Source: Myotis daubentonii (Eukaryota; Chordata; Mammalia; Chiroptera; Vespertilionidae). From it: 64,000 bases of DNA. The position numbers and the translations under genes were made by a program. Numbering within the stretch: the stretch's first letter is position 1; every line of letters starts with the position of its first letter. Below are positions 11,860-24,312 of this stretch, piece by piece. The stretch is from contig NC_081844.1 of assembly GCF_963259705.1 (NCBI RefSeq), forward strand, positions 25,932,294 to 25,996,293, given 5' to 3'. The notes beneath the pieces are model-generated. The model was not told the origin of the DNA, made no database searches, and saw only the letters and a list, made by a program, of their open reading frames with translations.

Positions 11860-12060
11860 CTTCCCAGCAGAGTTGCTCAGTGGGTGAGTGTCAACCTAGG
11901 GAGCAGGAGGTCACTGATCCATTCAGGTCAGGGCACATGCCAGAGTTGCATGCTTGATCCCCAGTAGGAGGCATGCAGGAGGCAGCCGATCAATGATTCT
12001 CTCATCACAGATGTTTCTCTCTATCTCCCTCTCTTTTCCTCTCTCAAATATATTCATTTA
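11860..12060 (+). mobile_element. Ves-like SINE
   Basis: GTTGCTCAGTGGGTGAGTGT (box A), a weak box B, GGAGGCATGCAGGAGGCAGC and a pyrimidine-rich end. It is old. A GT/GA microsatellite follows at 12062-12115. Confidence 0.75.
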
Positions 12061-12116
12061 TTCGTGTGTGTGTGTATGTGTGTGTATGAGAGAGAGAGAT
12101 AGAGAGGGAGAGATAT

Positions 12117-12352
12117 AGCCCTGGCTAGTTTACCTGAGTGGATAGAGCGTCGACCTGTGAATCGACATGTCCCGGGTTTCATTCTGAACAAGGGCACATA
12201 CTTGGTTGCAGACTCCTCCCTGGCCCAGGCCCTGGTCTGGCCGTGTGCAGGAGGCAACCAATCGATGTGTTTCTCCTACATAGATATTTATCTCTGTGTT
12301 TCCCTCTCTCTTCCACTCTCTCTAAAAATCAGTGGAAAAATATCCTCAGGTG
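12117..12352 (+). mobile_element. Ves variant SINE
   Basis: The head reads CTGAGTGGATAGAGCGTCGA, with internal CTCCTCCCTGGCCCAGG, and it ends in AAAATCAGTGGAAAAATATC. It matches the subfamily at 2010-2258 in the opposite orientation. Confidence 0.82.
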
Positions 12353-12519
12353 AGCATTAAAAGAGAGCGAGAGGGAGTGAGAGAAGATGAAAAAAGCAAG
12401 GAAATTTGTGAAAGCAAACAGATTTTTCTTTTCCCTTTTATGCAAGAGAAACTCCAAATGTGAAATGAATGTATTTAAGTTTTCAGGCACATTTTAATTT
12501 TATAAAATATATTTTTATT

Positions 12520-12728
12520 GCCCTAATTGGTTTGGCTCAGTGGATAGAGCGTCAGCCTGCGGACTGAAAGGTCCCAGGTATGCTGTGGTCAAGGGCATGT
12601 ACCTTGGTTGCAGGCACATCCCAAGTAGGGGGTGTGCAGGAGGCAGCTGATTAATGTTTCTCTTTCATCGATGTTTCTAACTCTCTATCCCTCTTCCTTC
12701 CTCTCTGTAAAAAATCAATAAAATATAT
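12520..12728 (+). mobile_element. Ves SINE
   Basis: GCCCTAATTGGTTTGGCTCA to AAAATATATTT. It is followed by an AT microsatellite (12729-12800) that probably grew from its tail. Confidence 0.9.
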
Positions 12729-12739
12729 TTATATATACA

Positions 12740-12745
12740 TATATA

Positions 12746-12804
<59 letters not shown>

Positions 12805-13735
12805 CAGAATGGAAGGGAGAGAGAAATAGAAATATCAATCATGAAAGAGAATAATGCATAGACTGCATCCTGCCGCCCCACTCCCCACTGGGGATAGAAA
12901 CTGCAACTGGTCATCTGCCCAGAACAGAGATGAAACTGTGACCTCCTGGTTCATAGGTGGATGCCCCAACACTGAGCCATGCGGTTCAGGCAAACTATGC
13001 ATTTTTTCATGGTTGCCTGCTGACAGCTTGAGCCCCAACCGCTCTTGTCCCTATTGCCTCGCACTTGAACAAGCTGATAAGAAAGCCTGGATCATGTCTC
13101 CTATTAGCAGGCAGGTGACTCAAACCACAGAGTCCCTGCCTGTGCTGAACTCTTGCCCCGGACCCATCTTCGAAGCCCCACATGACCACACCAGGTTCCA
13201 TTTCTGGATCTGAAGCCAGGTCTCAGCTGCTTGAGAGGCCAGCCCGGCCCTCCTTTGAGACCTCTATGTGAGTCCTAAGGCTTGTCCTGCTCTCCTGGTG
13301 TGGGTGTGAGGGGATTGACACACCAGCAGCACTCTCATCCACACCTCTGCAGGTGAACATAATACTTGAACTTGCTGCCAGGAACAGCACATGCCAACAT
13401 TACCAGCCCTGTGGGTCTGACTTCTGTTTCTCAGCCTTGCTGACCTGTGGCTCTGGGTGCCAGGCTGTGCTTCCCCATGTGGCATTGCTGAGCCTGTTGT
13501 GCCTCATTTGTTTGTACCAGAGTGGGAGCTTTCATGCATTTCTAGGCAACTGGCAGGCAGAGTATGGTATTGGGTCCTCTTGAAAGTGGTCCTGGAATCA
13601 TTTGCTCTGGCTCTGCCACTTAAATAAATGTGTGACCAAATAGAGCAGGCTAATTTGTAAGTTGATGATATTGTATGCCCATGAATGTTGTTATAATTAT
13701 CCAGATGGCCCTTGGCAGAAAAAAGGCTCCCAGTC
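12740..13735 (+). repeat. Segmental duplication copy C (intron 1, gene 1)
   Basis: This pairs with 61570-62870 in the same orientation. It starts with an AT microsatellite, then an old minus-strand Ves SINE (12801-12990), then unique sequence (AAACTATGCATTTTTT, GGTTGCCTGCTGACAGCTTG and onward). The match fades near 13735, just before a HeliBat 5' end at 13749. Confidence 0.88.
12801..12990 (-). mobile_element. Old Ves-like SINE
   Basis: It is shared with about 61690-61890, so it predates the C/C' duplication. The head end reads GAGCCATGCGGTTCAGG. Confidence 0.75.
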
Positions 13736-13748
13736 CCAGCTCTATCTA

Positions 13749-14300
13749 TCTATACAATAGAGGAATATGCTCATTAGCCGGGACGCCATAACGTCACTAC
13801 AGGGCATCTGGCCACAGATCCACAGCTTCACGGAGACTGTCTCTACTAGGCCACCCAGGGGCCACGTGCCTGGGCCGTAGGGTGCCCGAACCCTGTGCCC
13901 ATTCAAGACACGAAACAGAGAGGAGGTGGGAGAGGAAATCCAGAGAATGGGATGTGGGGTTCAAGACTCACTTCCTGTGGGCTTTGTCCTTCTTGGCCTT
14001 GGTCCTTTTCTTTCGGGCCCGAAGCGCAATCCCCGCAAGAGAGAGGAATGGATGAAGGACGAATGTGGAAGAAAGGTGTCCTAGGTGAGGGTGGAGATCT
14101 AGCAGCTGCAAAAGGCCCGGCTGCGGGGCTGCCTGAGGAGCGGCTCCCGGGCAAGCTCCACGGCTTCGGTGAAGTGGACGGCCAGGAGGCGGGCAACCGA
14201 AGGGGCGCAGAGTGGCACTGAGAAGGGGTGTACCGGCTGGGGCACGGGCCAGGGCAGGGGGCAGACAGACGGGGATCCACATAATTAAAGATGACAAAGG
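13749..14300 (+). mobile_element. HeliBat 5' end with possible captured gene
   Basis: TC at 13749, preceded by A, begins TCTATACAATAGAGGAATAT, which matches the HeliBat 5' end at 32761 (…AGAGAGGAATATGCTAATTA). No 3' CTAG hairpin was found, so the end is arbitrary. The following GC-rich segment (13890-14300) looks like host exons rather than Helitron sequence. Confidence 0.6.
13890..14300 (-). pseudogene. Possible captured exons of an unrecognised gene
   Basis: On the minus strand a pyrimidine tract ending in CCCAG (about 14238) precedes a frame reading PSVARLLAVHFTEAVELARE. Further on, a short basic C-terminus GIALRARKKRTKAKKDKAHR-K ends at a TGA (about 13968). The two pieces are in different frames with intron-like sequence between them, as expected for genomic capture. 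GC content is well above the neighbours. I cannot name the parent gene. A plain unrelated host sequence is the alternative. Confidence 0.4.
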
Positions 14301-14494
14301 CACTTGTTTTCCCTGGGCCTGATTTCTCTTTAAATTCCTACCTACTTGTTCCTAGAGCTCAAGGTCTAATGTTCCAGCATCAGGGAAGCAAGGGTTATAA
14401 GTTATAAGAGTCTCCAAAAGGCCCTTTAATTGTTTTCTTATAACTGAAAACCATCATTTGCTTTTCACAACTGTTTAAGCACTGTTATATATTG

Positions 14495-14888
14495 TTGCCA
14501 TCAGTGCTGCAACCAGCAGGGCCATCAGGGGCCCTGCTCCCAGGCGCATTGGCCTGGTGCCACCCACTCGTCGGCACCGCCGCCCACCATTAGCCCCCGT
14601 CTCCATTGGTGGGGCGACTGGCGGGTTTTCAGGGCACCCACTCACATCCACTTTGGACAGGTGCAGACCACTCACCTACTGCACCATCCCGTAGCAGTCC
14701 CGCTCTCATCAGGGCCCATCGAGGCCAGTACCACCTCCACTGCCACCTGCTACTAGTGCGGAGTCACTGACACTCGCCGTGTTTTGTGCTGCCCCCTGGT
14801 GGTCAACGCACATCATAGCAAGCCATGGAACTCCTGGTCAGTCACACTCTCAGGGAAAATTTCCATATTAGCCTTTTATAATACAGGA
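14495..14888 (-). mobile_element. HeliBat 5' portion
   Basis: The 5' TC is at 14887-14888 (GA on +) beside TAATATGG, followed on + by T. It shares GCCCCCTGGTGGTCA with the HeliBat at 57319-57713. The 3' terminus was not found; the left limit is a guess. Confidence 0.65.
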
Positions 14889-15318
14889 TACAACCTTTAC
14901 TTTATTGTGTGTTCTTGCCTCCTCTGTCAAGAATTCCGTGACCATAAATGCATGGGTTTATATCTGGGTTCTCTGTTCCATTCCACTGATTTATATGCTT
15001 TTTATGCCAGGACCATGCTGTTTTGATTACTATGGCCTTGTAGTAGTACATTTGGATATTAGGTAGTGTGATTCATCCACATTTGTTCTTCTTTCTCAAG
15101 ATTGCTGTTGCTATTCATGGTGTTTTGTGGTCTATGTAAAATTTTTGAATATTTGTTCTAGTTATGTGATATTTGTCATGGGTATCTTGATAGGAATTGC
15201 ATTGAAGCTATAGATTGCTTTGAGTAGTATGGACATTTTGATTATATTAATTTTTCCTCTCCATAAACACCATGTAATTTATATTCTAATTATAGTTTAC
15301 ATCTAATCTTATTTTGTA
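14889..15318 (-). mobile_element. Old L1 ORF2 fragment
   Basis: TTTATATCTGGGTTCTCTG, TGATTACTATGGCCTTGTAG and GATAGGAATTGCATTGAAG are familiar L1 ORF2 sequence on the minus strand. A HeliBat cuts it at 15319. Confidence 0.75.
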
Positions 15319-16558
15319 CTAGGGGCCCGGTGCACGAAATTCGTGCACTGGGTGTGTGTGTGGGGGGGGAGTGTCCCTCAGCCCAGCCTACCCCCTCTCA
15401 CATACTGGGAGCCCTCAGGCGTTGACCCCCATCACCCTCCAATCCCAGGATCGGCCCCTTGCCCAGGCCTGACGCCTCTGACAGAGGTGTCAGGCCTGGG
15501 CAGGGGACCCTCATTTCCCCCCATCACTGGTTCTGCCCCCAGCCCAGGCCTAATGCCTCTGGCCCAGGCATCAGGCCTGGGCAGGGGACCCCCAGACCCC
15601 TCCGATTGCTGGCTCTGCCCCTTGCCCTGGCCTGATGCCTCAGCCAGAGGCGTAGACCCCCATCACCCTCTGGTCACCTGATCGACCCCTTGCCCAGGCC
15701 TGACAGCTCCACCAGAGGTGTCAGGCTTGGACAGGGGACCCCCATCTCCCCCCGATCACTGGCTCTGGCCCCCGCCCAGGCCTGAGGCCTCTGACCCAGG
15801 CTTCAGGCCTGGGCAAGGGGACCATCATATTCCCCCAATCCCCGGCTCAGCCCCCCGCCCAGGCCTGATGCCTCAGCCAGAGGAGTTGACCCTCATCACC
15901 CTCCGATCACCAATCACCGGATCGGCCCCTTGACCAGGCCTGAGGCCTCCGGCAGAGGTGTCAGGCCTGGGCAGGGGACCCCCAGCTCCCCGCGGTTGCA
16001 GGCTTGCCCCTGCCCAGGCCTAACGCCTCTGGCCTAGGCGTCCGGCCCGGGCAGCGGGGACCCGCAGCTGCAGCGGCCCCACGATCGTGGGCTTCGCTTT
16101 AGGCCCAGGCAAGGGACCCCTAGCTCCTGGGACTGCCAGCTTCGACCGTGCCCAGCTCCCATCACTGGCTCCACCACTACTTCCTGCTATCACTGGCCAG
16201 GGTGGCAAAGGCACCTGATTCTCCAATCATGGCTGGGGGGCAGGGCAAAGGCGGCCCCAAGGCCGCCTTTGCCCTGCCCCCCAGCTCTTAGCTCCCCCCT
16301 GGGTTTCCGATCACTGTCAGTGGCAGGGGGCTTCTTCCTGCTTTCCCTTTCGCCTCCCTGCATTGTGCCTACATATGCAAATTAACCGCCATCTTGTTGG
16401 CAGTTAACTGCCAATCTTAGTTGGCAGTTAACTGCCAATCTTAGTTGGCAGTTAACTGCCAATCATAGCTGGCAGTTAATTTGCATATAGCCCTGATTAG
16501 CCAATGAAAAGGGTATCGTCGTACGCCAATTACCATTTTTCTCTTTTATTAGTGTAGA
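15319..16558 (-). mobile_element. Non-autonomous HeliBat, 1240 bp, with internal repeats
   Basis: The 3' end CTAG at 15319-15322 is followed by a perfect hairpin (GTGCACGAA/TTCGTGCAC). The 5' TC is at 16557-16558. Flanks are A (15318) and T (16559). The body holds a diverged GC-rich repeat (CAGGCCTGGGCAGGGGACC recurring) and, near the 5' end, a palindromic 24-bp repeat array. Confidence 0.93.
16399..16490. repeat. Palindromic 24-bp tandem repeat inside HeliBat
   Basis: TTGGCAGTTAACTGCCAA occurs three times in a row separated by TCTTAG/TCATAG, with a fourth partial copy (TGGCAGTTAATTTGCAT) running into the Helitron 5' end. Each unit is an inverted repeat around GTTAAC. Confidence 0.9.
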
Positions 16559-16906
16559 TTACTTTCCGGTGAAACTAATTTCAACATGAAAACATTGCAG
16601 ATTTCAATAAAGGCCCTTGGACTTGCCAAGTCTTAAATTGTTCCTCACGGTCTAGGCCCCAGGTATAGTGTCACAATTCTGCCAGAAAGACTTCTTTTGA
16701 GTGTGATCTTATGATTTCAATATACATGTTTATGTGTCCTAAAAACCAGTATGAAGTAACCCTCAGGTTCATGAGTAGAGGACTTTTGTAGTAAGCTAAG
16801 TTGCCCTGTCTTACTTATACCTGAGCTCTAACTTTAACATCCTATCTCCATGAAATGAGAGAGGCAAAAGAAGGTCAAACTGAGTTACTAACAAATATTA
16901 TAAAAA
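16559..16906. other. No gene recognised
   Basis: Intron 1 sequence; nothing recognised. Confidence 0.5.
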
Positions 16907-16918
16907 CAAATGATCGCC

Positions 16919-17151
16919 GAAACCAGTTTGGCTCAGTGGATAGAGCGTTGGCCTGCGGACTGAGGGGTCCCGGGTTCGATTCCGGTCAAGGGCATGTGCC
17001 TGGGTTGCGGGCATATCCCCAGTGGGGGGTGTGCAGGAGGCAGCTGATCGATGTTTCTCTCTCATCGATGTTTCGGCTCTCTATCTCTCTCCCTTCCTCT
17101 CTGTAAAAAATCAATAAAATATATTTTTAAAAAAACAACAACAAAAAAACC
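16919..17151 (+). mobile_element. Ves SINE, near consensus
   Basis: The head ACCAGTTTGGCTCAGTGGAT, box B GGTTCGATTCC and an A-rich tail are present. TSD CAAATGATC lies at 16907-16915 and 17152-17160. The region 17161-17739 that follows is unrecognised intron. Confidence 0.93.
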
Positions 17152-17739
17152 CAAATGATCATCTATACTCCTCCATGAGAATATTCTCATTCATTCAGGT
17201 GTATCTGACGACTTCTAATAATCTGAAGTACTTCAGGACAATATGGCCAAGTACATTGTGTTCTAATTTGAATTTCCACACACTGCCTGGCCTCTCCTGT
17301 TTGGTGATGAGAATAGAAGAGCAAGCTACCAAGCCTTTATTGTATTCACAGTCACTAAAACTTTATGCAGACATGACAGTATGTTTCATGGACTGCTGCA
17401 TCAATTGGTGGTTATAATGGAGATGAGTTTTCTCACAAGGAATTGATGGGCTTAAAATAGATGTATTTTAATGTATTAATATAAAAGTTGTTCAAGCTGT
17501 TCTTTACCCTGACATTAGAGAGCAATGAAGACTTGAAGTGATCACAGTAAAATCATATCAATAAATTCCATGTGTTCTTGAGGATGTGAATGTGGCAAAT
17601 TAATAATAGTCTTACAATCAAGTGATACACTAAATGTTGGTGACCACGTGTTCTATGTGAACTTGCTATGAATTATGTGTAGGTCCCCAGTGTTGTCTGT
17701 CTCATCCATTCTCCTATATGCATATGTGGGATATTTTAG

Positions 17740-18103
<364 letters not shown>

Positions 18104-18132
18104 AACAACTTGGTACTTATTTATTCAATTAG

Positions 18133-18343
18133 AAAACTAGCCCTAACTGGTTTGGCTCAGTTTATAGAGCATTGGCCTGTGGGCAGAAAGGTTCCAGGTT
18201 CAATTCCGGTCAAGGGCATGTACCTGGGTTGTGGGCACATCCCCAGTAGGAGGTGTGCAGGAACCAGCTCATCAATGTTTCTAACTCTCTATCCCTATCT
18301 CTTCCTCTCTGTAAAAAGTCAATAAAATATATTTTTTATAAAC
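18133..18343 (+). mobile_element. Ves SINE in KRAB intron
   Basis: AGCCCTAACTGGTTTGGCTC to AATAAAATATATTTTT. It lies in opposite orientation to the SINE 30 bp upstream. Confidence 0.9.
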
Positions 18344-18506
18344 AAGAAAAGAAAACTACTGTTGCTTGCTCATCAATGCTGTTTCAAGAACTGAAATATG
18401 GAAAGGGAATACATTGGTACTTAAACTAGGAATGATCACAGCTCATTGTGTACTTAAAATCTAACCAGTTTTTATATTCTTTAATAGTTTATAATGGTTT
18501 TTCTAG

Positions 18507-18579
18507 CGTGTCTTTTCGAAGAACAGTGTGATGACTATGAGAGTGAAGATCAATATGAAAATCATGGGGTGAATTTTAG
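18507..18579 (+). CDS. KRAB-ZNF linker exon (exon 3)
   Basis: This 73-nt exon is flanked by a TTTTTCTAG acceptor and a GTGAGT donor. Joined to the KRAB-A exon it reads A-CLFEEQCDDYESEDQYENH, then GVNFR, without a stop. It has two leading and two trailing split-codon bases, and the next exon completes the last codon. Acidic linkers with a EDQYEN/EDQYKN core are typical of ZNF20/ZNF439/ZNF44-like genes in place of a KRAB-B box. Its only role I can infer is to tether the KRAB domain to the fingers. Confidence 0.85.
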
Positions 18580-18599
18580 GTGAGTTTCATTGACCTGAA

Positions 18600-18672
18600 A
18601 TAGCATTAAGAGCATCTGTGTGTGTTGTGTGTGTGTTGTGTGTTTGTGTGTGTGTGTGTGTGTGTATGTGTG
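18600..18672 (+). repeat. GT microsatellite
   Basis: An interrupted (TG)n run lies just inside the intron after exon 3. Confidence 0.9.
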
Positions 18673-18699
18673 TAATATATTTATTTTATTTATTTGTGT

Positions 18700-19085
18700 T
18701 TAATTTTTTTAAATTTACTTCAGAGAGGTAGGAAGAGGGAGAAAGACAAAGAAGCATCAATGATGAGAGAGAATTATTGATAGCTGCCCCCTGAATGCCG
18801 TGCATTCAGAATCAAGAACCAAGGCACAAGCCCTGACCAGAAATTGAACTATGACCATGTGGTTCAGAGGTCAGTGAGCCTCTCTGGTGGTGCAAAAGTA
18901 TGTTTTTATTGATTTTAGAGTATGGAGATGAGAGGGAGAGATACAAAAATCAATTGACTGCCTCCTGCATGCCCCGTACTGGGTTTAATAAGTCTGCAGT
19001 CTGGCCATGTTCCCTTTTAGGGAAATGGATCATCAAGCCCCTGGTGCATGGCTCTATCCTGAACCACTGAGCCAAATGGGCCTTG
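18700..19085 (-). mobile_element. Two old Ves-like SINEs
   Basis: Two successive diverged minus-strand copies, about 18700-18890 (AATTTACTTCAGAGAGG) and 18897-19085 (TTTTTATTGATTTTAGAG, ending CCACTGAGCCAAATGGGCC). Confidence 0.7.
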
Positions 19086-19439
19086 TACACAAAAAATCTT
19101 AAAAACAGGTAATCCAATGGTAACAGCCTAGTTTTAAATACATTGGTTCTTAGAATTATCTCATCCAAATGTTTTTTCTGAAATATGGCCTCAATGTTTA
19201 ATGTATAACAATAATTGCACTTGGAAAAAATATACATCAGTAACATTAATCAATATAAGTGTTTTCATAATATCTGTGATCCAGCCTATTTCAGAGGTTT
19301 TAGGATATCCACTTTCAAAAATTGGAATGTTCAGAAACCCCACTCTTTCAATGAAAATGGTTAAAAATGTCATTGTCATGCTAATAATAAATATTCAATT
19401 GTTAACATAGTATTAATAATATGCTTCTGATTTTTACAG

Positions 19440-21558
19440 CAGGCATATGGTAGTGAGACTCTGTACAAGGAAGGATGGTAGTCAATGCAGTGAAAACTTC
19501 AGCCGGATTCCAAATCATAATGAAAAGAAGGAAACTCCTCCTGAAATGAAACTACCTAAATCCAGGTGTAGGCAAATATTCATGCATTATTTATCGTTGA
19601 ATAACCACTTGAGCTCTCACATTGGACCCAAACTGTACCTGTGTCAGGAATATGAAGAAAACCCTTATAAATGTAAGGAAACTGAGAAAGCTTTTAAGCA
19701 TCATCAACATATTAGAAGCCATGAAGTCAGCCTCAGTGGGAAAGCTTTCCAGTATTCAACTTCCCTTAGAAATTATGAAAGAACACATATTGCTGGGAAT
19801 CTGTATGAGTGTGTGCAATGTGGGAAAGGCTTTAGTCATCTCATTTCCTTTAAACTTCACAAAAACACTCATACCGGAGAGAAACCACATCAAAGTAAGC
19901 AATGTGGCAAAGCTCTCAGTTCTCCCAAGTACTCCGGAGATAATGAAAGAACACACACTGCAGAAAAGGACTATCAATGTCAGAAATCTGGAAAAGCTTT
20001 AAGTTCCACTTCTCTTAGAAATCAGGAAAGAACACACACCAGTGAGAAACCTTATGAATGTGGAAACGTCTTCCGTTGGCTCAGCTCTCTTGAAAAATAT
20101 AAAAGAAGTTATGCTGGAAAGAAGCCTCATGAATGTAAGGAATGTGGTAAAACATTCCGTCGTCGCTATGCCCTTATAATTCATCAAAGAATGCACACTG
20201 GGGAAAAACCATATGAATGTAAGCTTTGTGGTAAAGTTTTCTCTTATTCAACTTCCCTCCAAAATCATAAAAGAACTCATACGGGGGAAAAACCCTATGG
20301 TTGTAAGCAATGTGGAAAAGCCTTCAGTTGTCCAAAGTCTTATCGAGAGCATCATCGGACACAATGTGGAGAAAAGCCCTATGAATGTAAGCAATGTGGG
20401 AAAGCTTTCATATTTTCCACTTCTCTTCGAAACCATGAAAGAATACATACTGAGAAGAAACCGTATAAATGTAAGCAATGTGGGAAAATCTTTAGTTTGT
20501 ACAGCTCTCTTGGATATCATAAAAGAATTCATGATGGAAAGAAGCCTCATGAATGTAAGGAATGTGGTAAAACATTCCATCATCCCTTTTCCCTTAGAAA
20601 TCATGAAAGAACTCATACTCGGGTCAAACACTATGAATGTAAGCATTGTGGAAAAGGTTTCTATTATCAATCTTCTCTACAAGATCATGAAAGAACTCAT
20701 ACTGGGGAAAAACCCTATAAATGTAAGGTTTGTGGTAAAGTTTTCTCTTATTCAACTTCCCTTCAATATCACGAAAGAATGCATAGCGGGGAAAAACCGT
20801 ATCAATGTAAGGAATGTGGGAAAGCCTTCATTTCTCCAAGCTCTCTTGGAAAACATAAAAGAAGTCATGATGGAAAGAAGCCTCATGAATGTAAGGAATG
20901 TGGTAAAACATTCTATGATCGATATTTCCTCCGATTTCATGAAAGTATTCATACTGGGGAAAAACGTTATGAATGTAAACATTGTGGTAAAGCTTTCTCT
21001 TATCCATCTTCCCTCCGAATTCATGAAAGGACTCATAATCAGGAAAAACCCTATGCATGTAAGCAATGTGGGAAAGCTTTCAGATGTTCCAAATATCTTA
21101 GAAATCATGAAAGAATGCATACAGGGGAGAAATCATATGAATGTAAGCAATGTGGGAAAGCTTTCAGTACTTCCAGTTCTCTTGCAACACATAAAAGAAA
21201 TCATGACGGAAAGAAGCCTCATGAATGTAAGGAATGTGGTAAAACGTTCCTTTATCCCTCTTTGCTTAGAATTCATGAAAGAATGCATACTGGGGAAAAA
21301 CCCTATGAATGTAACCATTGTGGTAAAGCTTTCTCTTATCCAACTTCCCTCCAATGCCATGAAAGAACTCATAATAAGGGAATACCCTATGAATGTAAGC
21401 AATGTGGGAAAGCCTTCAGTTCTGTCAGCTCTCTTGGAAAACATAAAAGAAGTCATGACGGAAAGAACCCTCATGTATATAAGGAATGTGGTAACACATT
21501 CCATGATTTATATCACCTCCGACTTCATGAAAGTATTCATACTGGTGAAAAACCTTAG
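19440..21558 (+). CDS. C2H2 zinc-finger exon of a KRAB-ZNF gene (last exon)
   Basis: The acceptor TTTTTACAG at 19431-19439 leads to one open frame of about 706 codons, in phase with the linker exon. The ATG at 19447 is internal, not the start. Residues 1-120 hold a non-finger spacer (RLCTRKDGSQC...) and eroded fingers. Then come about 16 canonical C2H2 fingers plus one C2HC variant (HHRTQC, about 20358) with TGEKP-like linkers. Early fingers near 19890-20110 have lost cysteines. Every three to five fingers the linker is HDGKKP followed by HECKECGKTF, giving a higher-order module. The product is a nuclear sequence-specific DNA-binding repressor; its target is unknown. The frame ends at TAG (21556-21558) inside a linker where TAT/TAC (Tyr) is expected, and two more fingers stay in frame afterwards. 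I cannot tell whether the gene is active, but the long open frame argues for a functional gene. Confidence 0.9.
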
Positions 21559-21726
21559 GAATGTAATCATTGTGGTAAAGCTTTCTCTTATACAACCACC
21601 CTCCAATGTCATGAAAGAATTCATAATGAGGAAAAACCCTATGAATGTAAGAAATGTGGGAAATCCTGCATTCATTACAGTTTCCTTGAAATTCACCTAA
21701 ATACTCATAGTGGAGAGAAATCATAA
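21559..21726 (+). pseudogene. Read-through zinc fingers after the premature stop
   Basis: Directly after the TAG the same frame continues ECNHCGKAFSYTTTLQCH, then YECKKCGKSCIHYSFLEIH, and ends at a TAA at 21724-21726 after SGEKS. These are two recognisable fingers that would be translated if the TAG were a tyrosine codon. I infer they are the ancestral C-terminus, now part of the 3' UTR unless read through. Confidence 0.8.
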
Positions 21727-21802
21727 TGAATGTAAGAACGCCCACTGAAAATAAGCCCTATCCTGTAAAGATTGTTGAAAACCCTTTGACTATGCTAGTT
21801 CT

Positions 21803-22018
21803 TTTTTAAAAATATATTTTATTGACTTTTACAGAAAGGAAGGGAGAGGGATAGAGAGTTAGAAACATCGATGAGAGAGAAACATCAATCAGCTGCCTCC
21901 AGCACACCCCCTACTGGGGATGTGCCCGCAACCAAGGTACATGCCCTTGACTGGAATCGAACCTAGGAACCTTGAGTTCGCAGGCTGATGCTCTATCCAC
22001 TGAGCCAAACTGGTTAGC
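21803..22018 (-). mobile_element. Ves SINE in finger relic
   Basis: AAAATATATTTTATTGACTT to CTGAGCCAAACTGGTTAG, inserted after degenerate finger sequence (TGTAAAGATTGTTGAAAACC). Confidence 0.9.
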
Positions 22019-22057
22019 ACTAATATATATATATATATATACACACTCAGCTTAGGA

Positions 22058-23308
<1,251 letters not shown>

Positions 23309-23604
23309 TCCTATATAACAAAGAGCTAATATGCAAGTGGCTGTCACACCCTCACGCCAGGGCCGAGAAACCTGAGGCCGGGCCAGGGGACCTGAGTTTG
23401 CACTCCCTCCCCTGTGGGGCTTGACGGGAGTGCAGCCGGCCGGGTCTGGGTCTCTTGCAATTTCTAGGTGTACGCAAGTGGGCAGGGACTTGAATCTGGG
23501 TCCACAGCCTGCCCCAGACTCTGACAGGAAGGAGATTTTCATATACATTTTATAATTTTCTTTCATCTCTGACACTTCTATTATAGAGAAAGGGCAAATA
23601 GCAA

Positions 23605-24086
23605 TCCTATGTATTAAAAGAGTAATATGCAAATTGCCCATCACTCTAACACACAATATAGCCGCCCCGTGTGGTCAAAGATAGCCGCCCCATGTGGACA
23701 CAAGGTGGCCTGCAGGGGAGGGCAGTTGTGGGCGATCATGCCAGCAGGAGAGGGCAGTTGGGAGGGACCATGCCTGCAGGGGAGGGCAGTTATGGGTGAC
23801 TGGGCCAGCAGGGGAGGACAATTAGGGGCAATCAGGCCTGCAGAGGAGCAGTTAGGCATCGATCAGGCTGGCAGGGGACTGGTTATGGGGTGATCAGGCT
23901 GGCAAGCAGAAGCGGTTAGGGGCAGTCCAGCAGGCAGGCAGGCGAGCGGTTGGGAGTCAGCAGTCCTGGATTGTTAGAGCGATGTCCAACTGCCCTCGAG
24001 GGGTCCCAGATTGGAGAGGGTGCAGGCTGGGTTGAGGGACAAACCCCTCGCCCCCCATGCACAAATTTCATGCACCGGGCCTATAG
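23605..24086 (+). mobile_element. HeliBat 2, nested in HeliBat 1
   Basis: The 5' end is TCCTATGTATTAAAAGAGTA and the 3' end GGGCCTATAG (CTAG mutated). It lies between A (23604) and T (24087). The body has diverged G-rich units (GGGGAGGGCAGTTGGGAGGG-type). Confidence 0.92.
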
Positions 24087-24106
24087 TATTAAAATATTTC
24101 CTCTAG

Positions 24107-24312
24107 CCATAGCTGGTTTGGCTCAATGGATAGAGCATCAGCCTGTGAACTGAAGGGTCCTGGGTTCGATTCCAGTCAATGGCACATGCCCAGGTTGTGG
24201 GCTTAATGCCCATAGGGGGCATGCAGGAGGCAGCCCCTGAATAATTCTCATCATCGATGTTTCTATCTCTCCCTCTCCCTTTCTCTCTAAAAATTAATAA
24301 AATTATTTTAAA
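24107..24312 (+). mobile_element. Ves SINE joined to L1 3' end
   Basis: AGCTGGTTTGGCTCAATGGA to AAAATTAATAAAATTATTTT, followed with no clear TSD by L1 3' sequence. Confidence 0.88.

Noticed and set aside
20213..21700. 495-codon + strand frame and several antisense frames over the zinc-finger exon
   Set aside because: Shadows of the repetitive finger coding sequence; the real frame has the C2H2 pattern and joins the upstream exons in phase.
23627..23893. Frame with GGQLWAIMPAGEGS-type repeats
   Set aside because: Translation of the G-rich unit array in HeliBat 2.
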